From: Roseiflexus sp.
Lineage (GTDB): Bacteria; Chloroflexota; Chloroflexia; Chloroflexales; Roseiflexaceae
Direction of reading: 5' to 3'
Length of the DNA stretch: 64,000 nucleotides
Assembly (NCBI GenBank): GCA_025062325.1
Contig: JANXAL010000080.1
Coordinates: forward strand, 1 to 64,000
In this document: in pieces, positions 1 to 8,711 of the stretch
Layout: each line of letters opens with the position of its first letter
Position numbering within the stretch: position 1 is the first letter of the stretch
Translations under genes and position numbers: made by a program
Notes under the pieces: generated by a model
What the model was told of the DNA's origin: nothing
What the model saw: the letters and a program-made list of their open reading frames with translations, nothing else
Databases searched by the model: none

Positions 1-210
1 TCCCCCCTGCCCCCTTCTCCCACCAGGGGAGAAGGGGGAGGTAGGGCGTCCGAATGCCCAGAGCGGGCGATACGACGTGAGGGCTTGCCGAAAAACTCTA
101 CCCTTGTGAGCTGCCCCCTTCTCCCACCAGGGGAGAAGGGGAAGATAGAAGGTTCTGATGCCTCAAACGGACAATCTAACGTGAGGGCTTGCCGGAAAAC
201 TCTACCCCTG
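1..210. repeat. Intergenic hairpin repeat, two tandem units
   Basis: Two units of about 110 bases, each with a strong hairpin (arms near CCCCTTCTCCC and GGGAGAAGGGG), then a linker ending in a T/A-rich tail like AAAACTCTACCC. The same family recurs at 9170-9910, about 14860-15140 and, degraded, at 29165-29260. The sequence is non-coding in all frames. No mobile-element protein is nearby, so it is a passive interspersed repeat of unknown role. Confidence 0.85.
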
Positions 211-238
211 TGGGATCGGTTGTCCACCATCATCGGCA

Positions 239-280
239 GATCCGTGTGAATCTGTCGCATCCGCGTAAATCCGTGTTCCC
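239..280 (+). repeat. Short interspersed repeat, ATCCGT family
   Basis: A roughly 42-base element built of TCCGTG and AATCYGT words. Similar copies lie at 9993-10034 (opposite orientation) and 38647-38690. It sits between the hairpin repeat and the PspC-like gene. Confidence 0.6.
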
Positions 281-356
281 TTACGAACCGCAACCTTCGG
301 CGGCGCGCATTCGTCTCACATAGCAGGAAGAGGCAGAACAGAAAGGACAGTATCGA

Positions 357-635
357 ATGGAAGGACGGCTAGTACGCAGCAAGAGCGATCGCATGATCGC
401 TGGTGTGTGTGGCGGCCTTGCACGCTACTTTAACATCGATCCGGTCATCGTTCGGTTAGTGTTCGTTCTGGCAGTGCTGTTTGGCGGAGTCAGCCCACTG
501 ATCTATGTCGTGCTGTGGATTGTTATGCCGGAGGAAGGAACGGTCCCGGCGCCGCCGCAGTTGAACCATCCTCGCCCTATGGAGGAATGGAAATACGACC
601 CGTATACCGGTGAACCAATTCGGCGGGAACCGTGA
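357..635 (+). CDS. PspC domain membrane protein
   Basis: A 92-residue protein made almost entirely of a PspC domain (residues 5-65): a short basic N-terminus, the family signature GVCGGLARYF near residues 18-27, then a hydrophobic segment ending in VMPEE. PspC proteins sit in the inner membrane and in some bacteria take part in envelope-stress sensing, but small stand-alone versions like this have no settled role. The ATG has AAAGGA upstream. The gene converges on the acyltransferase at 735-2147, with a 55-base hairpin between them. No other psp gene is visible. Family assignment is sure; function is inferred from the family only. Confidence 0.93.
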   Translation: MEGRLVRSKSDRMIAGVCGGLARYFNIDPVIVRLVFVLAVLFGGVSPLIYVVLWIVMPEEGTVPAPPQLNHPRPMEEWKYDPYTGEPIRREP

Positions 636-654
636 TGACAATGGCGCCCAACGA

Positions 655-709
655 CGCCGTCGCCGCCGTAGAGCCGTAGCAGCGCTACGACTCTACGGCG
701 GCGACGGCG
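655..709. terminator. Long perfect hairpin between convergent genes
   Basis: Two 19-base arms (655-673 and 691-709), one C/A mismatch, then a 6-base inner stem and a 3-base AGC loop. It lies between the stop codons of the PspC-like gene (+) and the acyltransferase (-), so it could end transcription both ways. There is only a weak T-run on the plus side (GTTATTT), so termination may not be the textbook intrinsic type. Confidence 0.6.
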
Positions 710-734
710 CAATGTTATTTCCCTATCAACACCT

Positions 735-2147
735 CTATGCCGACGATGCAACCTCTCCCTTCTTCACAATCGCATCGTACAGCACGTGGAATTCGTTCTC
801 GAACGCCTGCGTAATGGTCTGCGGATCGGGAACTAGCCCGGCGTCGGTGATCACGCCGAGCGTCACCTGACCGCAGTAACTCATGATGCTAACCCCCATT
901 CCCAGTCGCCCGGACTGCGGCACCCAGAACATCATGTTCCTGATTCGGTTGCCCGCCAGGTACAGTTGCTCTGTCGGACCGCGCACGTTCGTCATGACCG
1001 CAGTCGCCTTGCTGCCGAACAGGTTGACCGCCTGTTCCTCCACCTGCGCTGGCGTGCGCCCGAAGAAATTGAGCAACCCGTAGAAGACATACGCCTCAGG
1101 GGAGCGTTTGAGCGCTTCCATGCGCTGCTTGACTTCAGCCAGGCGCATCACCGGGCTCGGCGTACCGAGCGGCAACGAGAGGAAGACCAGCCCGAACTCA
1201 TTCCCCAGTTCGTGGGCGCGGGACGGTGGCCGCAGATCGACCGGGATGACGGCGCGGATCTCCAGACCATCAACGCTTGCGCCCCGTCCGATCAGGTAGT
1301 CGCGCAGCGCCCCTGCCACTGCCGCCAGCAATACGTCATTGACCTTCGCGCCCGCCGTCTTCCCGATCTGCTTCACCTGATCCAGCGGCGTCGGCGACGA
1401 CCAGGCGACCCGCTTCCGCACGCCCAGCGGACCTTTGAACAGCGTTTTCGCTTCGGTCGGCAGCAGCAGCACCCGGCTCAACGCCATTGCACCGCTGGCT
1501 GCCTGCATGGGCAACTCAAGCAGATGCTCGGGATGCCGCAGGAATTCCATCCCTTCGTGCACCAGTTCATCAGCCAGTTTGATCGAACCTTCGATAGTTG
1601 ATACAATCGGCTCTAGCAGCGGACCAAGCGAGTGTTTGTGGTTGGAATGCGACGTCGGAAGCTCGATCGGCGCATCGGGCGTTGTGTCCATCAGTCGATG
1701 CATGACCGTCTTCATCGCCGTGCCATCGCCGATGCAGTGGTGGAATCGCATAACCACAGCGGAACCGCCAAGGACATTCTCGACCAGGTGTACCTGCCAG
1801 AGCGGCTTGGTATAGTCGAGCGGGGTGCTCGCAAGGTCGCCGAGGAATTCCTGGAACGTCGCCATGTCGCCGGGAGACGGCAGCGCCACCCGATGGATAT
1901 GGGAATAAAGCGAAAAGTATGGATCAGGCTCCCATCGGGGAGCGCTTAACGGACTACGGTGATCGGTCACCCGCATGCGGAAACGTTCAAAAGATAACAA
2001 TCGCGATTCAAACGTCTTGTAGCAGCGCTCAACATCAATCGGCCCGTCGAGCAGCGCTACGCCGGTCACCATCATCAGATTGGTTGGATCGTCCATGTGC
2101 AGCCAGGCGCTGTCAACGGCGCTGAGAGGATGGGAAGCCTGAGCCAT
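735..2147 (-). CDS. Wax ester synthase/diacylglycerol acyltransferase (WS/DGAT)
   Basis: A 470-residue member of the WS/DGAT family, which joins acyl-CoA to fatty alcohols or diacylglycerol to make wax esters or triacylglycerol. The catalytic motif HHCIGDG is at residues 136-142, and the N-terminus carries the family-typical LSAVDSAWLHMDD. A second conserved block, the N-V-R-G-P of MTNVRGP, is present in the C-terminal domain. The start at 2147 was chosen over an ATG 51 bases upstream because GGAGGG stands just before it and because the family begins near this point. Wax esters are known from Chloroflexus and Roseiflexus mats. The acyl-reductase-like gene at 36038-38224 could supply the alcohol precursor; that link is inferred. 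Confidence 0.93.
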   Translation of the reverse strand: MAQASHPLSAVDSAWLHMDDPTNLMMVTGVALLDGPIDVERCYKTFESRLLSFERFRMRVTDHRSPLSAPRWEPDPYFSLYSHIHRVALPSPGDMATFQEFLGDLASTPLDYTKPLWQVHLVENVLGGSAVVMRFHHCIGDGTAMKTVMHRLMDTTPDAPIELPTSHSNHKHSLGPLLEPIVSTIEGSIKLADELVHEGMEFLRHPEHLLELPMQAASGAMALSRVLLLPTEAKTLFKGPLGVRKRVAWSSPTPLDQVKQIGKTAGAKVNDVLLAAVAGALRDYLIGRGASVDGLEIRAVIPVDLRPPSRAHELGNEFGLVFLSLPLGTPSPVMRLAEVKQRMEALKRSPEAYVFYGLLNFFGRTPAQVEEQAVNLFGSKATAVMTNVRGPTEQLYLAGNRIRNMMFWVPQSGRLGMGVSIMSYCGQVTLGVITDAGLVPDPQTITQAFENEFHVLYDAIVKKGEVASSA

Positions 2148-2305
2148 CGTCCGCCCTCCGTTCTTCACCAGAACCGCTTCGGTGCGCTCATCGTACACGA
2201 CTGCCGGTAGCAGCAGAGGTGAGAAGTTGCCACAGAGCGATAAAAGTTGACCATTCTTGAGTAGGAACGTTCTGCTCTAAGCGGCGCATACCTGTGAGGA
2301 GGCGT

Positions 2306-2944
2306 ATGACCCTGTTTGGCATCGTTTCTATCCTGATGGGCGTGATTAGCATTGGCTTAGGCATAAGTGGACTCATCACTGTCCGCCGCGCTCGTAGAGC
2401 GTTGCGTCGTTTCAGGCGTCTCCCGGTGCTGACAGTGCAAGGCATTGCAGCGGCGCCTGCTGGCGCCGAGGCAGTTATCGAAGGCATTGTCAGTGCGAGC
2501 AATCCCGCGCAACTGTACAACCTCGTCGTTTACGCGAACCAGATCAGTGAGAGCGAATCAACGTTCTCAGGGGGAGATGGCAGGGAATTGAAGACATCAC
2601 CGTTGTTACTGGAGACCCCCGATGGCGCGGTGCAGATTGCAAATAGCGGCTACGCTCTGGTGCGCCCGCTGGTGCGCTGGGAACAGTTACAATCCTCGCG
2701 CTCGAAGCAGTATGTCGGCTTCGTGCCAGGTAATCAAGTGACTGTTCTTGGACGTATTGTTGAAACCGGCTCAGGACGAGCGATTGAAGCCGAGTTCCTC
2801 TCTGGCGGCGCCCCTGCCGACTATGTGGCCTATCAGCGCGGGAATGTCATTGATGGGTGGTTCAGGGGTCTCGTGGGCTGCCTCGGAGGGGCGTTCTTTC
2901 TCTTCGTGGGCGTCGGAATATTGCTCTTTCCTCTTCCCGAGTAG
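2306..2944 (+). CDS. Membrane protein with two terminal TM segments
   Basis: A 212-residue protein with an N-terminal hydrophobic segment (residues 4-24), a roughly 130-residue soluble middle part and a C-terminal hydrophobic segment (about 185-208). The middle contains ETPDGAVQIANSGY and a VPGNQVTVLGRIVE stretch resembling the OB-like fold of GIDE-type membrane proteins, but the similarity is too weak for a firm name. ATG 2306 was preferred to GTG 2294 because AGGAGG lies between them. It transcribes toward the nucleoside phosphorylase 27 bases downstream and may be co-transcribed with it. Confidence 0.75.
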   Translation: MTLFGIVSILMGVISIGLGISGLITVRRARRALRRFRRLPVLTVQGIAAAPAGAEAVIEGIVSASNPAQLYNLVVYANQISESESTFSGGDGRELKTSPLLLETPDGAVQIANSGYALVRPLVRWEQLQSSRSKQYVGFVPGNQVTVLGRIVETGSGRAIEAEFLSGGAPADYVAYQRGNVIDGWFRGLVGCLGGAFFLFVGVGILLFPLPE

Positions 2945-2971
2945 TTTGCTCTCAGCCTCACAGGAGAGTCT

Positions 2972-3760
2972 ATGGATGGGCAGGATCGTCTATATCACAT
3001 CGGCTTTGGGCGCAGCGACCTGGGCGACAACCCGCCACGCATTGCGCTGTTGAGCGGCGACCCGGAACGCGCTCGTCTGATCGCGCAGACGGCGCTCCGC
3101 GATGCGCGTCTTCTTTCAGAGAACCGCGGGTTGCACAGTTATGTCGGAGCGCTGCCAAACGGTGCGCCAATCCTTTCGGCGACCAGCGGCATGGGTGCGC
3201 CATCGCTCAGCATTGTGGTGAATGAACTGGTGCAGGTCGGCATCCGCACCATCATCCGCGTCGGCACCAGCGGATCGATTCAACCGCATATTCCTCCTGG
3301 CAGCATCGTCATTTCCAGCGCTGCGTTATGTCGGCAGGGCGCCGCCGACGACATCGCGCCGCGCGAGTTCCCGGCCGCTGCCGATCCGTTCGTGACGGTC
3401 GCGCTCATCGAGGCCGCGCGCGCTGAGGGAATTCAACATTTCGTCGGCGTGACCGCATCCGTGGACACTTTTTACGAAGGGCAGGAGCGCACAGAGTCCG
3501 CCAATCCGCATCTGCTGCGCTGGCTGCGTGGCATTACTGAAGAATATCGCCGTTTGAACATCCTCAACTATGAGATGGAAGCCGGCACCCTATTCAAGAT
3601 GGGGCTGGTCTACGGTTTTGCAGCCGGATGCGTCTGCGGCGTCGTTGCACAGCGCACCGCCAGCGAAGCTATCGTCGCTGAGCGTAAGGCAGTTGCTGTC
3701 GAACGCGCAATTGCTGTGGCAGTGCGCGCTGCGATGAGATTGACCGATTCGGCGACCTGA
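2972..3760 (+). CDS. Uridine phosphorylase-type nucleoside phosphorylase
   Basis: A 262-residue member of the PNP/UDP phosphorylase family (type I), which splits a nucleoside with phosphate into free base and ribose-1-phosphate in the cytosol. Family marks are ALLSGDPERA near the N-terminus (phosphate and ribose contact), TSGMGAPS, the RVGTSGS loop, and NYEMEAGTLFKMG near residues 198-210, the E-M-E motif that binds ribose hydroxyls. Length is normal for the family. The gene follows the membrane protein after 27 bases, with AGGAGA before the ATG. Pyrimidine rather than purine specificity is the better guess, since the protein looks closest to uridine phosphorylases. Confidence 0.88.
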   Translation: MDGQDRLYHIGFGRSDLGDNPPRIALLSGDPERARLIAQTALRDARLLSENRGLHSYVGALPNGAPILSATSGMGAPSLSIVVNELVQVGIRTIIRVGTSGSIQPHIPPGSIVISSAALCRQGAADDIAPREFPAAADPFVTVALIEAARAEGIQHFVGVTASVDTFYEGQERTESANPHLLRWLRGITEEYRRLNILNYEMEAGTLFKMGLVYGFAAGCVCGVVAQRTASEAIVAERKAVAVERAIAVAVRAAMRLTDSAT

Positions 3761-4081
3761 CCCCTGGTCGGCAGATGACATAACATCGGCAATTGGCGAT
3801 CCGCAGCGCCCGCAAACCCTGCCTGCAGATGACAGGTGGTACAATAGAGGCGGGCGTTTCAGCGGGCGCTGTGTCCAGCCGCACATTTTTTCCGGGAAGT
3901 CGAGCAGCACAAGCGCCCGGGAGCGCTGAGAGAGCGGTAAGGTCACGCTTGCTGGATTCGTGCGCCTGCTGTTTGTCCTGGCGGGTCTGGCGCATTTCTC
4001 ATGAAGATCAGGTATTGCTGGGATGCTTTGGGCTGACGGTTTTTGAATCATTATTTCGCTATTCGCCTACCCGCCCGGCGA

Positions 4082-4260
4082 CTGATGAACGTTCACAAAA
4101 TAATCCGGCCTTCCCAGGCGCTGCGGGCTGAAGCTCTGACTGAGGTCATGAAAGCCCCTTCGGGGCTTCCACGTCCTGAGCGAGGGCTGTAGCCCGCAGC
4201 TCAGCGGGAGCGCGACCTGATGGCAGGTGGGCGCCAGATTTATTTCTTGACGTTCATTGG
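4082..4260. mobile_element. MITE-like element with terminal inverted repeats
   Basis: The ends are imperfect inverted repeats: ATGAACGTTCACAAAATAA on the left and its near complement TTTATTTCTTGACGTTCAT on the right. The interior is a large nested palindrome centred on AAGCCCCTTCGGGGCTT, with outer arms GCTGCGGGCT and AGCCCGCAGC. It has no coding capacity. A related interior segment occurs in reverse at 29290-29365. Non-autonomous transposon origin is inferred; no target duplication was certain. The rest of the 3761-4359 spacer shows no gene. Confidence 0.5.
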
Positions 4261-4359
4261 CGGGGTTGACGCCAAGGTGCAAATCCTTGCAATCAATTGC
4301 TGTACCGTGTAAAAGGGTAAGATCCAGGGCGTAGCAATCGGGCGGGAAGGAGGCCGCAC

Positions 4360-6024
4360 ATGGCAGACAAACAGAAGACCGTCGTCGCTGCCGCGCTTGG
4401 CGAGTGCGTGCATGTCGCCGGGGTGATGAACTTCCTGCGGCTGGCGGAGGAAGCTGGCTGGCGCACTATATTCCTCGGACCGGCCACGCCGATTGAGCGT
4501 GTGCTCGAGGCAGCGCGGCGCGAGCGGGCGGATCTGGTCGGCGTGTCGTACCGCCTGACGCCGGAAACCGGCGCCCATCTGCTGGGGCGCTTTGCCGAAG
4601 CGGCAGACGACCTCCACGCTGCGGGGGTGCGCTTTGCCTTCGCGGGAACGCCACCGTTGGCGAAGCAAGCCGCCGCGCTCGGATTCTTCGAGCAGGTGTT
4701 CGATGGCAGCGAACCTGCCGATCAGGTGCTGGCGTACCTGAAAGGACAGAACTTGGCAACCGCGACCGAGACGGATTTTCCGCAACGCACCGTTGACCGC
4801 ATTCGCTGGAAAGCGCCGTTTCCGCTGATCCGTCATCACTTCGGGTTGCCAACCATGCGGGCGACGATCGAGGGCATCGCAAAAATTGCCGATGCGCGCT
4901 GCCTCGACGTCATTTCGCTTGGCACCGATCAGGATGCGCAGGAGAACTTTTTCCACCCTGAACGACAGGACCCGGCGCGCACCGGCGCTGGCGGCGTGCC
5001 GGTGCGCAGCGCCGATGACTACCGCGCCCTCTACGCCGCCAGTCGGCGCGGCAACTACCCGCTCATGCGCACCTACTCCGGCACCGACGACTTCGTGCGC
5101 CTAGCGGAGTTGTATGTCGAGACGATCAACATCGCCTGGTGCGCCATCCCGCTCTTCTGGTTCAACCGCATGGACGGACGCGGACCGTGGGACCTGGAAG
5201 GGTCGATCCGCGAGCATCAGACCATTATGCGCTGGTATGGCGAGCGCGACATTCCGGTTGAACTCAACGAACCGCACCACTGGGGCATGCGCGACGCGCC
5301 CGATACGGTCTTCGTCGCCAGCGCCTACCTCTCGGCGTACAATGCCCGCGCGTTCGGCGTGCGCGACTACATTGCGCAACTGATGTTCAACAGCCCGCCT
5401 GGCCTGTCCGACGCGATGGATCTGGCGAAGATGCTGGCAGTGATTGAGATCATCGCGCCGCTGGCAGGACCGGAGTTCCGCATCTGGAAGCAGACCCGCA
5501 CCGGCCTGCTCAGTTACCCGGTCGATCCTGCCGCATCCCGGGCGCATCTGTCGGCAAGCATCTACCTGCAGATGGCGCTTCGCCCGCACATTGTCCATGT
5601 TGTTGGGCACACCGAAGCGCACCACGCCGCCACTGCCGACGATGTGATCGAAGCCTGCGGTATGGCGCGCCGCGCTATCGAAAACGCGCTGCGCGGTCAA
5701 CCCGATATGACCGCCGATCCGGCAGTGCGCGCACGGGCAGCGCAACTGGTCGAAGAGACGCACCTTCTTCTCGATGCTATCACGCAGCTTGCACCGCCTG
5801 GCGTGACCGACCCGCTGACCGACCCAGCGACCCTGACGAAAGCAGTCGCCGTTGGACTGCTTGACGCGCCGCAGCTGCGGAATAATCCCTTCGCACCAGG
5901 GCGCGTCGTGACCCGTTTCATTAACGGCATGTGCCTGGCAGTCGACGATCAGGGGCGCCCGCTTGATGAGAAAGAACGTATCCAACGGGCGCTGAATCGC
6001 GCGGTCTCATCAACATTTACTTGA
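4360..6024 (+). CDS. Cobalamin-binding-fold protein with mutase-like region
   Basis: A 554-residue protein whose first 130 residues look like the B12-binding Rossmann fold of coenzyme-B12 mutases. GECVHVAG (residues 14-21) keeps the H-x-x-G of the lower-ligand motif, although the usual Asp two before the His is Cys. The remaining 420 residues are rich in short alternating helices and strands and resemble the TIM-barrel part of glutamate- or aminomutase-type enzymes; this is a weak match. The B12 domain being N-terminal is unusual. AAGGAGG precedes the ATG. It forms a tight operon with the opine-dehydrogenase-like gene 20 bases downstream, which suggests amino-acid chemistry. The reaction is unknown. 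Confidence 0.72.
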   Translation: MADKQKTVVAAALGECVHVAGVMNFLRLAEEAGWRTIFLGPATPIERVLEAARRERADLVGVSYRLTPETGAHLLGRFAEAADDLHAAGVRFAFAGTPPLAKQAAALGFFEQVFDGSEPADQVLAYLKGQNLATATETDFPQRTVDRIRWKAPFPLIRHHFGLPTMRATIEGIAKIADARCLDVISLGTDQDAQENFFHPERQDPARTGAGGVPVRSADDYRALYAASRRGNYPLMRTYSGTDDFVRLAELYVETINIAWCAIPLFWFNRMDGRGPWDLEGSIREHQTIMRWYGERDIPVELNEPHHWGMRDAPDTVFVASAYLSAYNARAFGVRDYIAQLMFNSPPGLSDAMDLAKMLAVIEIIAPLAGPEFRIWKQTRTGLLSYPVDPAASRAHLSASIYLQMALRPHIVHVVGHTEAHHAATADDVIEACGMARRAIENALRGQPDMTADPAVRARAAQLVEETHLLLDAITQLAPPGVTDPLTDPATLTKAVAVGLLDAPQLRNNPFAPGRVVTRFINGMCLAVDDQGRPLDEKERIQRALNRAVSSTFT

Positions 6025-6044
6025 CATAAGAAGGAGAAACGATC

Positions 6045-7151
6045 ATGGCACCCTCAACCCGCTACACCGTCATTGGCGCCGGTAATGGCGGGAAGGCGAT
6101 GGCAGCGCATCTGGCCCTCATGGGTTTTGAGACGACGCTCTACAATCGCACTCCCGCTCACATCGAAGCCATCCGGCAGCGTCGCGGAATCGAACTGGAC
6201 TCGGGCGAAACGGGTCCACGCGGCTTTGGCCAGCTTGCGCTGGTAACATCGGACATGAAAGAGGCGCTCGACCGTTGCGACGTGGCAATGGTCGTCGTTC
6301 CCTCGACTGCGCATGCAGACGTGGCGCGCGCCATGGCGCCGTACCTGCGCGACGGACAGATTATCATTCTTCACCCCGGACGCACCTGTGGCGCTATTGA
6401 GGTCGCCAAAGTGCTGCGTGATGAACGTTGCCGGGCGGACGTCACGATTGCTGAAGCCGAAACGTTCATTTACGCCAGCCGCTCGGACGGACCAGCGCAG
6501 GCGCGTATTTTCCGCATTAAGGAAGCGGTTCCGCTGGCAGCGCTGCCAGCCTATCGCACCGGTGACGTGCTTGGCGTGATCCGCGATGCATTTCCGCAGT
6601 ACATTGACGGCGGCAATGTATTGCGCACCGGCCTCAACAACATGGGCGCGATCTTCCATCCGGCGTTGACCCTGCTGAATGCCGGACGCATCGAGTCGAC
6701 CCGCGGCGATTTTCAGTTCTACATTGATGGCGTCACGCCGTCGGTGGCGCGGGTGCTCGAAGTGCTCGACCGCGAGCGGGTCACTGTAGCTGCCGCCCTC
6801 GGCATTCGCGCCCGCACGGCGCAGGAGTGGCTGGCGCTGGCCTATAACGCCACCGGCGACTCACTCTACGAAGCTATCCAGAACCAGCCGGGGTACTACG
6901 GCATCAAAGCGCCGCCGACCCTCAACCATCGGTACATTTTTGAGGACGTACCGATGAGCCTGGTGCCGATCGCGGCGCTTGGTCAGCGGTATGGAGTCGC
7001 GGTCGCCGGGATCGACAGCATCATTCGCCTGGCATGCATTATTCACCGCACCGACTACTGGCGTCGCGGACGCACGCTCGACAAACTTGGCATTGCCAAT
7101 CTCAGCGTCAGCGAACTGACGCGCTACGTCGAGGAGGGAACGCTGGAGTAG
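6045..7151 (+). CDS. Opine (octopine/nopaline) dehydrogenase family protein
   Basis: A 368-residue NAD(P)-dependent enzyme of the octopine/nopaline dehydrogenase family, which reversibly joins an amino acid and a 2-keto acid, with reduction, to give an N-(carboxyalkyl) amino acid. The dinucleotide-binding loop is VIGAGNGGKAMA (residues 9-20). The C-terminal catalytic domain contains GLNNMGAIFHP, which carries the conserved N and H residues of the active site. An AGAAGGAGA ribosome site sits before ATG 6045, only 20 bases after the B12-domain gene, so the two are almost surely one transcript. The substrates cannot be read from sequence. Confidence 0.87.
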   Translation: MAPSTRYTVIGAGNGGKAMAAHLALMGFETTLYNRTPAHIEAIRQRRGIELDSGETGPRGFGQLALVTSDMKEALDRCDVAMVVVPSTAHADVARAMAPYLRDGQIIILHPGRTCGAIEVAKVLRDERCRADVTIAEAETFIYASRSDGPAQARIFRIKEAVPLAALPAYRTGDVLGVIRDAFPQYIDGGNVLRTGLNNMGAIFHPALTLLNAGRIESTRGDFQFYIDGVTPSVARVLEVLDRERVTVAAALGIRARTAQEWLALAYNATGDSLYEAIQNQPGYYGIKAPPTLNHRYIFEDVPMSLVPIAALGQRYGVAVAGIDSIIRLACIIHRTDYWRRGRTLDKLGIANLSVSELTRYVEEGTLE

Positions 7152-7480
7152 GTTAAGAGGCGAGAGGAGTGAGGCGAGGGGCGAGAGAGTTGAAGGTTGC
7201 AGGTAGCAGGTAGGGGCGCGCCCGCGGCAGGGATTCGCCCGCATTTGGGGGCATGCCATCGGCGATGGCGCGCCTGCGCCCGTGTGCCGCTAGACGAAGG
7301 AGCGTTGTACGGGGAAGGCATGAACAACAAGGAGAGCCGTGAAGGATGCAACGGGAAGTTAGTTCCTGGTTCTCGGTTCCCGAAGCACCTAACCCTTAAC
7401 TCTGAATGAACAGATCGTTACTTGCGAAGATCCTCCAGATTATGCTATTCTTGTTACGACTATCACAAGAAAGGTGACCG
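7152..7480. other. Intergenic spacer with low-complexity sequence and a weak promoter
   Basis: No convincing gene. The first part holds GAGGCGAGAGGAGTGAGG-like low-complexity sequence and a GC-rich stretch with GCGCGCC words. Near the end, TTGCGA (7422-7427), an 18-base spacer and TATTCT (7446-7451) form a plausible sigma-70 promoter for the gene at 7481. Confidence 0.45.
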
Positions 7481-7882
7481 ATGGAACTGACAACAATCAC
7501 CCAGGTTGCGCCAGGGCGATTGATTGGTCTCGCGCCAGACGGCGATCTTCGCCTGGTCTGGGATTATACGACTATTCGCATTCCGCTCTTCGATCTGCCG
7601 CATCTGGCAGCGCTCCTTGATCTGTGGCTGGTGGAGGAGGAGCCGCCGCAGTTGCGCCGCGGCTACTATCGGTTGACCCACAGCCCGGAGGGCGGATATC
7701 AGTTGTGGTTGCACACTGCCGGCCTATGGTTGAGTCGCCAGGATATTCACACGCTGACGACCCTGGTCAATGCGGTCGTTGAGGAGCTTGCCCGTCCGCT
7801 CTGCCGTCAACCGAGAGCGCCGTTTGGCCTGGGATATCGGAAGCTCATCGTCTCGCCGCGCAAAGGGCACAACCAGAATTAA
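7481..7882 (+). CDS. Small protein of unknown function
   Basis: A 133-residue, likely cytosolic protein with no recognised domain. It has a beta-rich first half with phrases such as RLIGLAPDGDLRLVWDYTTI and a helical segment TLTTLVNAVVEELARP near residue 100. AAAGGTG precedes the ATG, a weak promoter lies upstream and a strong hairpin (7938-7962) follows, so it looks like a single-gene transcript. Codon use fits the neighbouring genes. No function is proposed. Confidence 0.75.
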   Translation: MELTTITQVAPGRLIGLAPDGDLRLVWDYTTIRIPLFDLPHLAALLDLWLVEEEPPQLRRGYYRLTHSPEGGYQLWLHTAGLWLSRQDIHTLTTLVNAVVEELARPLCRQPRAPFGLGYRKLIVSPRKGHNQN

Positions 7883-7937
7883 CAGACACGCTGCGTAAGG
7901 GCGGGTCTGAGCTGCGGAAGGCGAGTCGGAACTATGA

Positions 7938-7962
7938 AAGGGCGGGTCTCAGACCCGCCCTT
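7938..7962. terminator. Perfect hairpin of the GGGCGGGTCT repeat family
   Basis: Arms AAGGGCGGGTCT and AGACCCGCCCTT with a single-base loop, 55 bases past the stop of the gene at 7481. The same palindrome occurs at 14750-14775, so it is also a dispersed repeat. It may serve as a terminator for the upstream gene. The following 100 bases hold ACTCGTCACTCATC-like low-complexity sequence. Confidence 0.55.
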
Positions 7963-8087
7963 ATGTTCTGCTATCACCTGTTTCTTGTCACTCGTCACCG
8001 AACATCGTGATGCCCGCCTTTTCCGCTTATGGCACAGGGACAGCGGGCGCCCCGCCACTCCTCACTCGTCACTCATCACTAAAGACC

Positions 8088-8615
8088 TCATCCCTGATTG
8101 CGCTCCTCGATGTGCGCACGCAACAGCCACGCCATCTTCTCGTGTTTCTCCATCAACGTCGTGAGGAAGTCACTCGTGCCCATATCATTGTACTGCTCAT
8201 CGCAGGCGCGCAAGTCCTGGCGCAGATGGCGAATGATCGCTTCGTGATCGGCGACCAACTGCCGGATCATGCCGCGTTCGTCGGGCAGCTCGCCAGGGTG
8301 CTCGGCAAGCGTCGCCAGCTGGAGAAACTCGGTCATTGTGCCGGGCGCTGCCGGTCCCAGCATCCGAATGCGCTCGGCGATGTCGTCGATCTCATCAGCA
8401 AGCGCCTCGTACTGCTGTCGGAACAGCGCATGGAGCGGACCGAACGCCATCCCGACCAGGTTCCAATGATAGTTGCGCAACCGCATGTAAAGCACATGCT
8501 CATCCGCCAGCAGGCGGCTCAGAATGGCAGTAACGCCCTGAACACTCGTGTCGCTTAAGCCAATATCGGGCTTCGGGGTCGTTGTAATGCGTCCCGTTCC
8601 AATTTCGGCGCTCAT
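8088..8615 (-). CDS. dps: Dps-family DNA-binding ferritin-like protein
   Basis: A 175-residue protein of the Dps/ferritin-like family. Dps dodecamers oxidise and store iron, consume hydrogen peroxide and often coat DNA in starved or stressed cells. The inter-subunit ferroxidase motif is present: NYHWNLVG followed by LHALFRQQYEALADEIDDIA, supplying the His, Asp and Glu ligands. Length is typical. The start at 8615 was chosen because GGAAAGGAG precedes it; a longer frame adds 30 unlikely residues. The LapA-like gene upstream (8712-9053) is on the same strand, 96 bases away. Confidence 0.93.
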   Translation of the reverse strand: MSAEIGTGRITTTPKPDIGLSDTSVQGVTAILSRLLADEHVLYMRLRNYHWNLVGMAFGPLHALFRQQYEALADEIDDIAERIRMLGPAAPGTMTEFLQLATLAEHPGELPDERGMIRQLVADHEAIIRHLRQDLRACDEQYNDMGTSDFLTTLMEKHEKMAWLLRAHIEERNQG

Positions 8616-8711
8616 ACGGACTCCTTTCCTATGGCACTGCTTACACAAATAACGCTGTGATATGGTGATCTCTATAACGGTACCAGAAATCAAGACCGGA
8701 AGCAAGTGTTG

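Noticed and set aside
3830-4080. Possible structured RNA (RNase P-, cobalamin-riboswitch- or SRP-like) upstream of the B12-domain gene
   Set aside because: A TACAAT box and GC hairpins exist, but the conserved B12 box, the RNase P core words and the SRP loop were not found.
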